Virus record (IMG/VR): IMGVR_UViG_3300036761_003779
Coordinates: 41,879-105,878 of that record
Source: a virus
Direction: 5' to 3' (one strand)
Length of the DNA stretch: 64,000 nucleotides
Below, piece after piece: positions 56,941 to 63,640 of the stretch (positions are counted from its first letter, which is position 1; every line of letters starts with the position of its first letter). The position numbers were made by a program, and so were the translations under genes. Below the pieces are notes generated by a model, which saw nothing but the letters and a program-made list of their open reading frames with translations, searched no databases and was not told where the DNA came from.

Positions 56941-57090
56941 TCACGCGGCCTCCCTCAGGACCCGCTCGGCCCGCTTCCTCAGTCCGGCGACCGCCCAGGG
57001 CCAGGCGTACAGATACTCCCTGCCGGCCAGCATCGCGCCGAAGGCGTCCCGCGTCCAGACGTGCCCGCCCGGCCAGGAGGGTCCGCTCAT
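56941..57090 (-). CDS. Very small protein (49 aa)
   Basis: ATG 57090 overlaps the stop of a preceding short reading (ATGA). The sequence GPSWPGGHVWTRDAFGAMLA, GREYLYAWPWAVAGLRKRAE is protein-like; the longer frame upstream is not. Weak ribosome site. Function unknown. Confidence 0.4.
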   Translation of the reverse strand: MSGPSWPGGHVWTRDAFGAMLAGREYLYAWPWAVAGLRKRAERVLREAA

Positions 57091-57185
57091 CGGTCGTACC
57101 TGTCCTCGGGTGGGTCCGGGTGGTCCCCGATCTCCTCGGCGGTCTGCGGCGCCCGCTCCCGGTCCCAGGCGTTCAGGAGAGAACA

Positions 57186-57314
57186 TCACTCCCTCCATAA
57201 TCGAGAACGAGCTGAGCGAAAGTCCGCCGCGCGGACCAGGTAGACGAACCAGGCGGTCCCCTGGGTGATCAGGAGGACGTCCCCGGCCCGCGCCGCCGTG
57301 ATGATCTCGCTCAT
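57186..57314 (-). CDS. Very small protein (42 aa), possible readthrough
   Basis: ATG 57314 overlaps the exonuclease stop (ATGA). The product SEIITAARAGDVLLITQGTA, WFVYLVRAADFRSARSRLWR is partly hydrophobic. After its TGA the same frame continues with a protein-like CSLLNAWDRERAPQTAEEIG ... DRYDR to a stop that overlaps the next ATG, which hints at readthrough or a recent nonsense change. Confidence 0.45.
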   Translation of the reverse strand: MSEIITAARAGDVLLITQGTAWFVYLVRAADFRSARSRLWRE

Positions 57315-58183
57315 TCCCACTCCCGCAGCCGCGCGCCTAGGAGCCGGAGCCCCGAGGCGGAGAAGAAGGTCCGCGCCTCCGCCAGGTCCAGGCGCCCGAT
57401 GTTGGCGTGGATCGGGACCTCGTGGAGGGAGACCAGCCAGCGCATCAGCTCGAGCCGCTCCCGCGCGCCCGGCTCGAGGAGCTTCAGGAAGGAGGTCCGG
57501 ACCCGCGGCTCGAGGGAGAGGATCCGCTCCGTCGAGTAGATCGAGCCCTCCAGGTGGTCCATCCTCACGCCGTTGACGAGGTCCTCGACCAGACTCGAGC
57601 GCCACTCCACGAGCGCCGTGGCCGTCTTCTCCCCGATCCCCGGCATCCCGGGCACGCCGTCCCCGGAGTCGCCCGCCAGCGCCTTCCAGTCCCGGTAGAC
57701 GTGCGGGGAGAAGCCGAGGAACTTCTCCGCGCCCTGCTCCCCGAGGAGGTGCTCCTTCGAGCCCACCTTCAGGAGGACGACCACGCGCCCGTCCACGAGC
57801 TGGATCATGTCCCGGTCCCGCGTCAGGACGAGGACCTTCCCCGGAGCGGCCCGCGCCATCGTCCCCAGGACGTCGTCCGCCTCCCAGCCCGGGCTCCACG
57901 CCTGGTGGACGCCGAGGAGCGGGAGGAGGGAGCGCAGCTCCGCCGCCTGCTCCTCGTAGTCGCTCCCGCCAAAGCCCCCGTGCTCGCGGTTCGCCTTGTA
58001 CTCCGGGAACCGCGCCCGGCGCCCGGAGACGTTGTCCCGCGCGTCCCAGGCCACCGTGATGGGGCGCCCGCGCTCCTCCTCGTGGAGCTTGAAGACCCGG
58101 AGGAGGAAGCGGTGGCAGAGCGCCGCCTGCCCGGGCACGAAGGCCGCCTTGGCAAAGCCGGAGCCGTCGATGAGTACGGTCAA
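57311..58183 (-). CDS. 5'-3' exonuclease, FEN/T5-exonuclease type (290 aa)
   Basis: TTG 58183. Motifs of the PIN/FEN group appear in order: LIDGSGFAKAAF, WDARDNVSGRRARFPEYKAN, EADDVLGTMAR, VLTRDRDMIQLV and the helix-hairpin-helix LAGDSGDGVPGMPGIGEKTA. All the acidic metal ligands typical of DNA polymerase I N-terminal nuclease (D of LIDG, EADD, TRDRD, GDSGDG) are present. It removes RNA primers and flaps in replication or repair. Overlaps the preceding small gene. Confidence 0.9.
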   Translation of the reverse strand: MTVLIDGSGFAKAAFVPGQAALCHRFLLRVFKLHEEERGRPITVAWDARDNVSGRRARFPEYKANREHGGFGGSDYEEQAAELRSLLPLLGVHQAWSPGWEADDVLGTMARAAPGKVLVLTRDRDMIQLVDGRVVVLLKVGSKEHLLGEQGAEKFLGFSPHVYRDWKALAGDSGDGVPGMPGIGEKTATALVEWRSSLVEDLVNGVRMDHLEGSIYSTERILSLEPRVRTSFLKLLEPGARERLELMRWLVSLHEVPIHANIGRLDLAEARTFFSASGLRLLGARLREWE

Positions 58184-58338
58184 TCTCGCCTCCTCCCGGT
58201 CCAGTAGACGTGGATGACGAGCCCGGGGAGCGGGCAGACCCAGACCTCGAGCCGCCGGACGCCCCAGGGGTCCGGCCGCCGGTCCCAGAACAGGCCAACC
58301 CAGAGGTCCCGCGGCTCGAGCTTCACCTCGACCCGCAT
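58180..58338 (-). CDS. Very small protein (52 aa)
   Basis: ATG 58338. The sequence (RVEVKLEPRDLWVGLFWDRR, PDPWGVRRLEVWVCPLPGLV, IHVYWTGRRRD) has strongly alternating hydrophobic/charged strands and resembles small phage beta proteins. Its stop overlaps the exonuclease start. No family. Confidence 0.5.
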   Translation of the reverse strand: MRVEVKLEPRDLWVGLFWDRRPDPWGVRRLEVWVCPLPGLVIHVYWTGRRRD

Positions 58339-58670
58339 CGCGCCCTCTCGAACCGCCGCGCCCGGCGCGCCGCCCAGGCGACCGCCGCGGCGAAGGTCGT
58401 GTCCCGCTCCGCGTCCCGGTCCCAGCTCCGGGCGCACGCGGCGCAGAAGAGCATCCCGGAGCGCGGCCGCTCCGCGCAGACCAGGCAGGAGAGGTCGAGC
58501 CGCTTCCGCCGCTCCCTGGGCCCGTGGGTCTCCTCCGTCCCGTCCCCGCTCCCGGCCTCCCCGCACTTCTCGCACATCCAGCGGTAGCGCCGGCGGCCGC
58601 GGACCTCCCGGAAGACCCGCTCCCCGGCCAGGACCTCGTAGGCGAGCCGCCCGCCGCATGGCTTCCTCAC
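58323..58670 (-). CDS. Zinc-ribbon protein (115 aa)
   Basis: GTG 58670 overlaps the thyX stop (GTGA) and follows GGGGAGG. Contains WMCEKCGEAGSG, LSCLVCAERPRSGMLFCAAC, ARSWDRD: two CxxC pairs plus one more, fitting a zinc ribbon, and a basic end. Could be an accessory to nucleotide or DNA metabolism. Confidence 0.55.
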   Translation of the reverse strand: MRKPCGGRLAYEVLAGERVFREVRGRRRYRWMCEKCGEAGSGDGTEETHGPRERRKRLDLSCLVCAERPRSGMLFCAACARSWDRDAERDTTFAAAVAWAARRARRFERARCGSR

Positions 58671-59452
58671 GGCATCTCCTCCCCGGAGTGCGTCCGGAGC
58701 CCCTCCAGAACAACCGGGCAGACCTCCCGGAAGTGCTCGAGGACCTCCCGGACGCACTTCTTGATCTGCCACTGGGCGTGCTTGTCCAGGCGCATCCGGA
58801 AGACGTGCCGCCACTCCCGGAGGTTGAAGGTGGTGTACACCTCCGTCTTGGTGGCGTTCGGGAGGACCTCCCGCGCGTCCTCCGCCGGTATTCCGTCCTC
58901 CCGCAGGGCCATGTAGGTGCTGTACGCCAGGAGGGCGTCCCAGCAGAAGCGGAACAGCGGCGTGTCCGCCACGAGGTGCTCCGAGACCGGCTGGGAGGGG
59001 TGGGAGACGTCCACGACGGCGTGTCCGCCGGTGTCCAGGATCCGGACCACGCTCCCGGGCATGGGCGTCCCGATGGAGGGCGGGACGACGACCTTCAGCC
59101 GCGCCTTCCCCTCCTCCCCCGCGTAGTCGCAGAACCGCTGGGACTCCTGAGTGTAGGCGGCAATCCGGTGCCGGACGAGCTGGTGGGACATCGAGCGGCT
59201 CCCGATGAGGCAGGCCGTGAAGGAGGCGTGCTCGAGGATGCTCTCGTGCCCCCACTCGATGGCCACCTTCCGGACGAAGGGCTCCGCGCTCCCCGGCCGG
59301 ATCCGCCCCTCGCTCTTGTGGGAGACCCGGCCGCACTCCTCAACGAGCCGGAGCGCCCTTGCGGCCCACTCCGGGTCCTCCCGCGCCGTCACCAGCTCCG
59401 CGTGAGGCTCGACGACCTCCAGCTCGACCGCCTTCATCCACATTGTGCTCAT
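58667..59452 (-). CDS. thyX: Flavin-dependent thymidylate synthase ThyX (261 aa)
   Basis: The ThyX signature RHRx7S is present as RHRIAAYTQES (residues 94-104) followed by QRF. Other family features are GHESILEHASFTACL, SRSMSHQLVRH, and the C-terminal TFNLREWRHVFRMRLDKHAQ, W..+. The enzyme makes dTMP from dUMP using FAD and methylene-tetrahydrofolate. It is flanked by dCMP-deaminase-like and DUF3310 genes, so the group directs pyrimidines to thymidine synthesis. Confidence 0.95.
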   Translation of the reverse strand: MSTMWMKAVELEVVEPHAELVTAREDPEWAARALRLVEECGRVSHKSEGRIRPGSAEPFVRKVAIEWGHESILEHASFTACLIGSRSMSHQLVRHRIAAYTQESQRFCDYAGEEGKARLKVVVPPSIGTPMPGSVVRILDTGGHAVVDVSHPSQPVSEHLVADTPLFRFCWDALLAYSTYMALREDGIPAEDAREVLPNATKTEVYTTFNLREWRHVFRMRLDKHAQWQIKKCVREVLEHFREVCPVVLEGLRTHSGEEMP

Positions 59453-59675
59453 CCGCGTTCCCGCCTTTCCGCCGCACGAGCCGCCGGAGGTACCAGAGCG
59501 CCTTCTCCAGGTCCTTCAGCTCCGCCTCCCCGCCCTTCCGGCCCGCGCGCGCCACGTACTTGACCACGTTCCCCGCGTGGAAGCCCAGCTCCCACGCCTC
59601 GATGGCGTCGATGACCTCGATCCCGCCCAGGCAGTAGTGGGAGGGGTGGTCGATCTCCCTGCGGTTCACTTCCAT
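59340..59675 (-). CDS. DUF3310-family protein (111 aa)
   Basis: ATG 59675 follows GGGAGG (7-nt spacing). Residues 8-65 (IDHPSHYCLGGIEVIDAIEA, WELGFHAGNVVKYVARAGRK, GGEAELKDLEKALWYLRRLV) match DUF3310, found in many phages near nucleotide-metabolism genes. The C-terminal 40 residues overlap thyX in another frame and look unconstrained, so the functional domain ends at about residue 70. Role unknown. Confidence 0.85.
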   Translation of the reverse strand: MEVNRREIDHPSHYCLGGIEVIDAIEAWELGFHAGNVVKYVARAGRKGGEAELKDLEKALWYLRRLVRRKGGNADEHNVDEGGRAGGRRASRGAGDGAGGPGVGRKGAPAR

Positions 59676-60346
59676 CCGAGCGCCTCCCGGACGTCCAGGC
59701 GCTCGACCTGGACCCCGTTCCGCTTGAGGATCTTCATGGCGTCCCCCGATAACCCGTAGCGGCTGTCGTAGGGCTCCGCAAAGACCACGCGCGCCACCCG
59801 GACCCGGAGGAACCGCTTGGCGCAGTCCCAGCAGGCGCCCGCCGTCGTGTAGACCGTCGCGCCCGCCGGCGTCGTCCCGTCCAGCGCGCACTGCAGCAGG
59901 GCGTTCTCCTCCGCGTGGAGGGTCCGGACGCAGTGCTCGCCCCGGATGAGGTGCCCGCCGCTCAGCTCACCGCCGCACTTGGGGCACTTCCCGGCCTGGA
60001 TCTCCGCCTTCCCGAAGCCCCGCTCGTCCGTCCCCTCCGGGAAGCCCCCGGACCAGTCCGCGTCGCAGCCCAGACACCTCAGCTCGAAGCAGTGCGGCTC
60101 CCCGGGCGGGCTCCCGTTGTAGCCCCCGGCGATGATGCGGTGCTCCCGGACCAGGACCGCGCCCACGCCGTGCCGCCCGGCGTCCAGGAGCAGCTCCGGC
60201 CCCCGGTCGCAGGTCGAGCGGGTGGCCGCCAGGTGGGCGTGGAGCATGAAGAAATACGGCCAGTCGAGCCTTGGAATCCTCAGACGACTCGGCTGTACGC
60301 CTTTCCTAACAGGATCGCGCGAACTGTACGAACGGAAACGCTCCAT
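59666..60346 (-). CDS. dCMP deaminase-like protein with altered 5' end (226 aa)
   Basis: The core ([60 protein letters not shown]) has the cytidine/dCMP-deaminase zinc site: HAE and CWDC. The position before the first Cys is Ala where the family usually has Pro. A zinc-ribbon insert ([12 protein letters not shown] ... [12 protein letters not shown]) is common in phage deaminases. The family start (about RPDWD.YF) corresponds to RLDWPYFF. In this gene it is preceded by a segment that repeats an upstream sequence with different codons. ATG 60346 lies within the HNH gene and has no good ribosome site. Confidence 0.8.
   Translation of the reverse strand: MERFRSYSSRDPVRKGVQPSRLRIPRLDWPYFFMLHAHLAATRSTCDRGPELLLDAGRHGVGAVLVREHRIIAGGYNGSPPGEPHCFELRCLGCDADWSGGFPEGTDERGFGKAEIQAGKCPKCGGELSGGHLIRGEHCVRTLHAEENALLQCALDGTTPAGATVYTTAGACWDCAKRFLRVRVARVVFAEPYDSRYGLSGDAMKILKRNGVQVERLDVREALGWK
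60266..60286 (-). repeat. Recoded target copy (RLRIPRL) joined to the deaminase
   Basis: Encodes RLRIPRL directly before DWPYFF of the deaminase. The upstream fragment at 61107-61127 encodes RLRVPRL with a different codon at every position. Flanking residues (R-R/K-G before it) are also similar. Confidence 0.55.
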
Positions 60347-60894
60347 TCTCGAGCCAACTTTCTATGAGATGTTGCACCCAGCGCGTAGGACGCGCGGATC
60401 TCTCGAACCGCCTCATCCGTCAACTTCCGGAGACTCTTCCTCTGGTCCGCGCTGTAGTGCCGCTCCCCGCGCGGGACCTTCTCCGGTGACGTCTGGGTAT
60501 AGTGCCGCTCCCCGCGCGGGACCTTCTCCGGGCGTACACGGGAGTAGTGGACGTCCCCGCGCGGGACCTTCTCCGGGTTCCGCCGCGTCCAATGGGCGTC
60601 CCCGCTCGGGTAGAGCCCCTTTGCCGCGGCGTCCGCGCAGTTGTCCACGTGGGTCCCAAGGAAGAGATGACCCGGGTTCACGCAGCGCTTGTTGTCACAT
60701 GAGTGAAGAACGAACGCCCCCTTCGAGATCTCCCCGCGGGAGAGGATCCAGGCCACGCGGTGGGCGCCCTCCAGCACTCCCCGGAATGCAAACTTCCCGT
60801 AGCCGCTCCGGAAGATAGCCGCCGTCCAGTTCCAGCACTCCGCCTCCCCGCCACGGATGTACTTCTCGTCGAACCTGGCTTGGAGCGTCTTCAC
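60280..60894 (-). CDS. HNH homing endonuclease 1 (204 aa)
   Basis: HNH core: [56 protein letters not shown], with the paired Cys and the HNH histidines. A tandem repeat linker follows: three units of PEKVPRG(D/E)(V/R)HY plus five more residues (15 aa each) and a degenerate first unit. The C-terminus ([37 protein letters not shown]) is a helix-turn-helix. It starts in ATGA overlap with the ribbon-helix-helix gene, and its last 67 nt overlap the deaminase start in another frame. A mobile homing cassette is the best reading. Confidence 0.85.
   Translation of the reverse strand: MKTLQARFDEKYIRGGEAECWNWTAAIFRSGYGKFAFRGVLEGAHRVAWILSRGEISKGAFVLHSCDNKRCVNPGHLFLGTHVDNCADAAAKGLYPSGDAHWTRRNPEKVPRGDVHYSRVRPEKVPRGERHYTQTSPEKVPRGERHYSADQRKSLRKLTDEAVREIRASYALGATSHRKLAREWSVSVRTVRAILLGKAYSRVV
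60442..60576 (-). repeat. Three 45-bp tandem repeats in HNH gene 1
   Basis: Encode three 15-residue units beginning PEKVPRG(E/D) in the linker between nuclease and helix-turn-helix. A fourth, diverged unit ([12 protein letters not shown]) precedes them. Near-identical DNA indicates recent duplication. Confidence 0.7.
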
Positions 60895-61043
60895 CTCCGC
60901 CCCTCCATCTCCCGCCGGAGTAGCTCCCGGACGAACTCAGACTTTGTACAGCCTAGCCGCTCGCACTCCTCCTCGAGCCACTTCATCAGAACCGGGGGGA
61001 GCCACGCAAATAGCTTCTCGATGTTCTTCTTTGGTCTTGTCAT
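60891..61043 (-). CDS. Ribbon-helix-helix (CopG-like) protein, leaderless (50 aa)
   Basis: ATG 61043 is 6 nt from a near-consensus -10 box, so the transcript should be leaderless. The protein ([49 protein letters not shown]) has a beta strand and two helices with the [10 protein letters not shown] signature. It probably represses its own promoter and controls the coupled HNH gene (ATGA overlap). A longer in-frame reading upstream to 61286 exists but crosses the promoter and a truncated gene. Confidence 0.75.
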   Translation of the reverse strand: MTRPKKNIEKLFAWLPPVLMKWLEEECERLGCTKSEFVRELLRREMEGRR

Positions 61044-61049
61044 GAACCT

Positions 61050-61078
61050 ATTATAGATACCTAGACAGGTTCTGTAAA
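61050..61078 (-). promoter_or_regulatory. Near-consensus sigma70-type promoter for RHH-HNH cassette
   Basis: -35 TTTACA (61073-61078), 17-bp spacer, -10 TATAAT (61050-61055), then 6 nt to ATG 61043. An inverted repeat ACAG-AAC-CTGT overlaps the -35 side and may be the operator for the encoded RHH protein. It is the most AT-rich spot in this part of the window. Confidence 0.75.
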
Positions 61079-61106
61079 GAAACGGAAGACGTTCATCTTC
61101 AGAGGG

Positions 61107-61286
61107 CAGTCGCGGAACCCGGAGCCGCGCCTCCTCCCGCCCGCGCCTCCGCGCCTCGTCCAGGGCCAGCCGGACGGACTCCACGCTCCCGAGGTTGACC
61201 ATCAGGGTCCAGGGCGCCTCCGGTTTGGACGCCCCGCGCATGTTCGCGCCCGTCCGCGGGTCGTCCGAGAAGTCGGTTTCGCTCAT
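61107..61286 (-). pseudogene. Displaced 5' gene fragment (possibly native start of the deaminase gene)
   Basis: ATG 61286 overlaps the glycosylase stop (ATGA) and the first 60 codons look coding (SETDFSDDPRTGANMRGASK ... LDEARRRGREEARLRVPRL). After RLRVPRL the sequence changes to the AT-richer RHH-HNH cassette. The next gene downstream resumes after a recoded RLRIPRL with DWPYFF. So this fragment is probably the original 5' end of the deaminase gene (or of a gene ending there), cut off by insertion. In frame it reads through into the RHH gene. Confidence 0.55.
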
Positions 61287-61831
61287 TCCACGTCCTCCAC
61301 GACGTTGTCCGCGGTTGCCGCGGCGCGCCAGATCTCCAGGTCCAGCCCCCGAGGGGTCTTCCCGGCCGCCTCCGCCTCCCGCAGGTAGATGGCCTCCAGC
61401 GCCCCGTAGAGGCGCCCGGAACCTGGTGGGGTACTAGGAGTCGGGTGCCCGCGCTCACGTAACCAGCGGAGCACGTGGCGGTCCAGGACAGCGTATTTCT
61501 CCCACGGCCGGGTCCAGGTCACGAAGAAGCGGCTCGTCTTGGGCCCAATCCCCGGGATCCGCTCCAGCTCCTCCGGGGTGACCGCGAAGAGGTCCAGCCC
61601 CGCCTCCCGGAGCGCCCGGCACGCGGCCTCCAGCTTCCCGTAGTTGCCCGTGCGGGCGGCCCGGAGGAAGGGTCCCGGCTCCCCGACCCCGAGGAACAGG
61701 ATGGGGATCCGGAGGCAGCCGCGCGGGATGACCTCCTGGAGCCGCTTGACCGCCCCGTTGGCGAACCGCGCGGACTTCCCGGCCACGACAAGGGCGTAGA
61801 CCAGCCGCCACTCGAGCTGAGCGCGGGTCAC
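61283..61831 (-). CDS. HhH-GPD DNA glycosylase (182 aa)
   Basis: GTG 61831 overlaps the previous stop (GTGA). Contains the helix-hairpin-helix LERIPGIGPKTSRFFVTW, an aspartate-bearing loop AVLDRHVLRWL, and an N-terminal helical region VYALVVAGKSARFANGAVKR. This matches base-excision glycosylases of the endonuclease III/OGG superfamily. No FeS cluster cysteines are visible. It may remove damaged or non-standard bases in phage or host DNA. Confidence 0.75.
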   Translation of the reverse strand: MTRAQLEWRLVYALVVAGKSARFANGAVKRLQEVIPRGCLRIPILFLGVGEPGPFLRAARTGNYGKLEAACRALREAGLDLFAVTPEELERIPGIGPKTSRFFVTWTRPWEKYAVLDRHVLRWLRERGHPTPSTPPGSGRLYGALEAIYLREAEAAGKTPRGLDLEIWRAAATADNVVEDVE

Positions 61832-62046
61832 CGGCACCTGCCCCTCCGGCAGTCCCGGGAGGCGCACTCCCGGTCTTGCCGGCAAACCGCGCCCGGCGCC
61901 CAGCCCCTCGGCGCCTCGCAGCGTCCGCGCCGACAGTCCCGGGAGGCGCACTCCCGGCGGTGCTCGCAGGGCGCGCCGGCGGGCTTCTCCCAGGCGAGCC
62001 CGGGAGCGGGGAGGAGGAGCAGCGCGGCGAGGAGGGCCGGCCTCAC
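61828..62046 (-). CDS. Secreted cysteine-repeat peptide (72 aa)
   Basis: GTG 62046 overlaps the previous stop (GTGA). A clear signal peptide (RPALLAALLLLPAPGLAWEK) is followed by about 48 residues with eight cysteines in two repeats: PCEHRRECASRDCRRGRCEA and VCRQDRECASRDCRRGRC. The repeats share 24 identical bp of DNA. The Cys spacing (C-x6-C-x4-C-x4-C) suggests a small disulfide-rich fold, possibly Dickkopf/colipase-like. A secreted phage peptide among metabolism genes is unusual; a role at the cell surface is possible. Confidence 0.65.
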   Translation of the reverse strand: MRPALLAALLLLPAPGLAWEKPAGAPCEHRRECASRDCRRGRCEAPRGWAPGAVCRQDRECASRDCRRGRCR

Positions 62047-62315
62047 GGCCGCGCCTCCCCCCGCTTCCGGGCGTTCATGGCGGCCCGGCACTCGTGGCAG
62101 TTCGGCTGAAGGTCGATCACGCCGTCCCCCATGTGCCGGAGCCCAACGCGCCCGACCGCCTTGGGGCGCCGGCAGCCCTGGCAGTAGACCTTCACGCGCG
62201 CCTCCGTCCCGCCGCCCGGGGTCTCCCGGAAGGTCTCCAGGAAGCGCAGGGAGATCTCGACGTCCCCGACGTGGATGCTGGTCCCCTCGACCCGGATCTC
62301 CGGTTTTCTACTCAT
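62043..62315 (-). CDS. Small zinc-binding protein (90 aa)
   Basis: ATG 62315 overlaps the upstream stop region (ATGAGTAG). After a beta-rich start (IRVEGTSIHVGDVEISLRFL) it has YCQGCRRPKA and NCHECRAAMN, two CxxC pairs for a zinc site. Basic C-terminus. Unknown function. Confidence 0.55.
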   Translation of the reverse strand: MSRKPEIRVEGTSIHVGDVEISLRFLETFRETPGGGTEARVKVYCQGCRRPKAVGRVGLRHMGDGVIDLQPNCHECRAAMNARKRGEARP

Positions 62316-62793
62316 CCTTGTCCTCCTCCGGCTCGAACTCGGCCGCGACCCACGCGCAGTCCTCCTGGATGCCCTCGAGGCGCCCCAGCGTCCCGGGGAG
62401 GCGGTCCTCCCCGTCCTCATGCCTCCGGACCGCCCGGGCCATCTCCGCGTGCGCGAAGGTCCCGAGGGTGGCCCCGAAGACCAGCGCGCGCTCCCCCATC
62501 ACGCGGCACGTCAGGCGCGCCGCCTGGACCGTCTCGTGCTCCTCCGCGGTGAGCGCCGGGTTCACCTCGCGGACCTTCTCCGCCGCCCGGAGGAGGCTGC
62601 GGCAGGCCGCCACGAAGGTCCGGAGCGGGCTGTCCTCCGGCCCGCGCGCCACCACGGCCACCGGGATCCGATCCGGCCCGGTGACCACGGAGCACTCGAC
62701 CGCCCAGCCGTCCGCCTTGAGGTCCTTCACCAGCTCCCGCATCGCCGCCAGCTCCGCCGGCGTGAACGCGGACTCGGGCATCTTGTCAGTCAT
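62308..62793 (-). CDS. Protein of unknown function (161 aa)
   Basis: Starts ATG 62793. The first part (AAMRELVKDLKADGWAVECS, VVTGPDRIPVAVVARG) is alpha/beta; the rest is helical (AACRSLLRAAEKVREVNPAL). Acidic end. No family recognised. Packed between two small genes in the nucleotide-metabolism block. Confidence 0.6.
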   Translation of the reverse strand: MTDKMPESAFTPAELAAMRELVKDLKADGWAVECSVVTGPDRIPVAVVARGPEDSPLRTFVAACRSLLRAAEKVREVNPALTAEEHETVQAARLTCRVMGERALVFGATLGTFAHAEMARAVRRHEDGEDRLPGTLGRLEGIQEDCAWVAAEFEPEEDKDE

Positions 62794-63037
62794 CGCTCCT
62801 CCACTCGGCCAGGCGCCGCTCGAGGTCGTCCCGCTCGTCCCGGAGCGCCCGGTGGAGCGTGCCCGCCATGACCAGGTCCCGGACCAGGTTGACCACGCAG
62901 ACCGCGGAGACGTCGTCCCCGCGCGTCCGCGCCTCCCGGAGGAGGTGCTTGAGCCGGTTCCGCGCCTGCGCCGCGCGCTCCGCCGGGAGGAGGTCCGCCA
63001 GGATGATGTCCGAAATTGAGTTGGGGTCTTCCGCCAT
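62786..63037 (-). CDS. Small helical protein (83 aa)
   Basis: Mostly helical and charged (AERAAQARNRLKHLLREART, LHRALRDERDDLERRLAEWR), with LVMAGTLH in the middle. It overlaps the next gene. Could be a small regulatory or adaptor protein; unknown. Confidence 0.55.
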   Translation of the reverse strand: MAEDPNSISDIILADLLPAERAAQARNRLKHLLREARTRGDDVSAVCVVNLVRDLVMAGTLHRALRDERDDLERRLAEWRSDD

Positions 63038-63065
63038 GCTCAGGGGTAGGCGGAGATGAGCGGAC

Positions 63066-63098
63066 TCAGCCGCAGCCGGTCGTCGTCCCGCAGGTGAG
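63066..63098 (-). repeat. Displaced native reductase 3' end fused to HNH gene 2
   Basis: Ten codons (LTCGTTTGCG) plus TGA, identical in protein to 63611-63640 but with 8 synonymous codon differences. GC-rich third positions match the rest of the genome, so this appears to be the original 3' end. Confidence 0.75.
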
Positions 63099-63608
63099 GG
63101 CGTTCGAGACGTGCTTCCAGATCTGCCGATTGGCTATCCGGTCCACCGTCCGCCGATTGATCCCCACGGACTCCGCGATAACGCGCCGCGACTCAGAAGG
63201 AAGGCGGAGGAGAACCTCCCGCACGCGGTCCTCGCTCATCTTCGAGGCCCCATTCCGCTCCCCATGCGCCGCCCGCTCCGGATGGAGCCGGAGTCCGTGA
63301 CGTTCCCCGCGGACGTGGACCTGCCTCCCCTTGGCCACGCAGTCCCGGACGTTCTCCGCGTGGGTCCCCGGGATCAAGTGGCTCGGGTTGCAGCACGGTG
63401 GGTTGTCACACGTATGGCGGACCGCCTCCGCGTCCGTCGGTCCGAAGGTCAGTTCGTAGGCCATGCGGTGGGCGCCAACCTCCCGCCCGTCCCGGAAGAC
63501 CCGCCCATATCCCTTCTTGCTCCGCAGTGCGGTCCAGAGCCAGCAGGCGTCCGGTCCCCCGCTCCGGTCCACGCGGCTCCAGAAGTCCGAGTTGGGTCTC
63601 CTACGCAT
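63066..63608 (-). CDS. HNH homing endonuclease 2, ending in a copy of the reductase C-terminus (180 aa)
   Basis: ATG 63608 overlaps the reductase TAA (TAATG). HNH core: ACWLWTALRSKKGYGRVF, GAHRMAYELTFG, VRHTCDNPPCCNPSHLIPGT, HAENVRDCVAKG. A linker (RGERHGLRLHPERAAHGERN) leads to a helix-turn-helix (VREVLLRLPSESRRVIAESV, GINRRTVDRI). The last ten residues LTCGTTTGCG repeat the reductase C-terminus, using GC-rich native-style codons. Probably a mobile homing gene inserted at the reductase 3' end. Confidence 0.85.
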   Translation of the reverse strand: MRRRPNSDFWSRVDRSGGPDACWLWTALRSKKGYGRVFRDGREVGAHRMAYELTFGPTDAEAVRHTCDNPPCCNPSHLIPGTHAENVRDCVAKGRQVHVRGERHGLRLHPERAAHGERNGASKMSEDRVREVLLRLPSESRRVIAESVGINRRTVDRIANRQIWKHVSNALTCGTTTGCG

Positions 63609-63640
63609 TAGCCGCATCCCGTTGTAGTTCCGCATGTCAA
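63608..63640 (-). repeat. Recoded reductase 3' end
   Basis: Encodes LTCGTTTGCG then TAA with unusual A/T-ending codons (Leu TTG, Thr ACA/ACT, Gly GGA). The A/T-ending codons begin about seven codons earlier, suggesting that a slightly longer recoded segment arrived with the HNH cassette. Confidence 0.75.

Noticed and set aside
60891-61286. 131-aa fusion of the upstream fragment with the RHH protein
   Set aside because: The frame is open, but it runs through a strong promoter and an AT-rich junction; the 50-aa leaderless RHH protein is more plausible.
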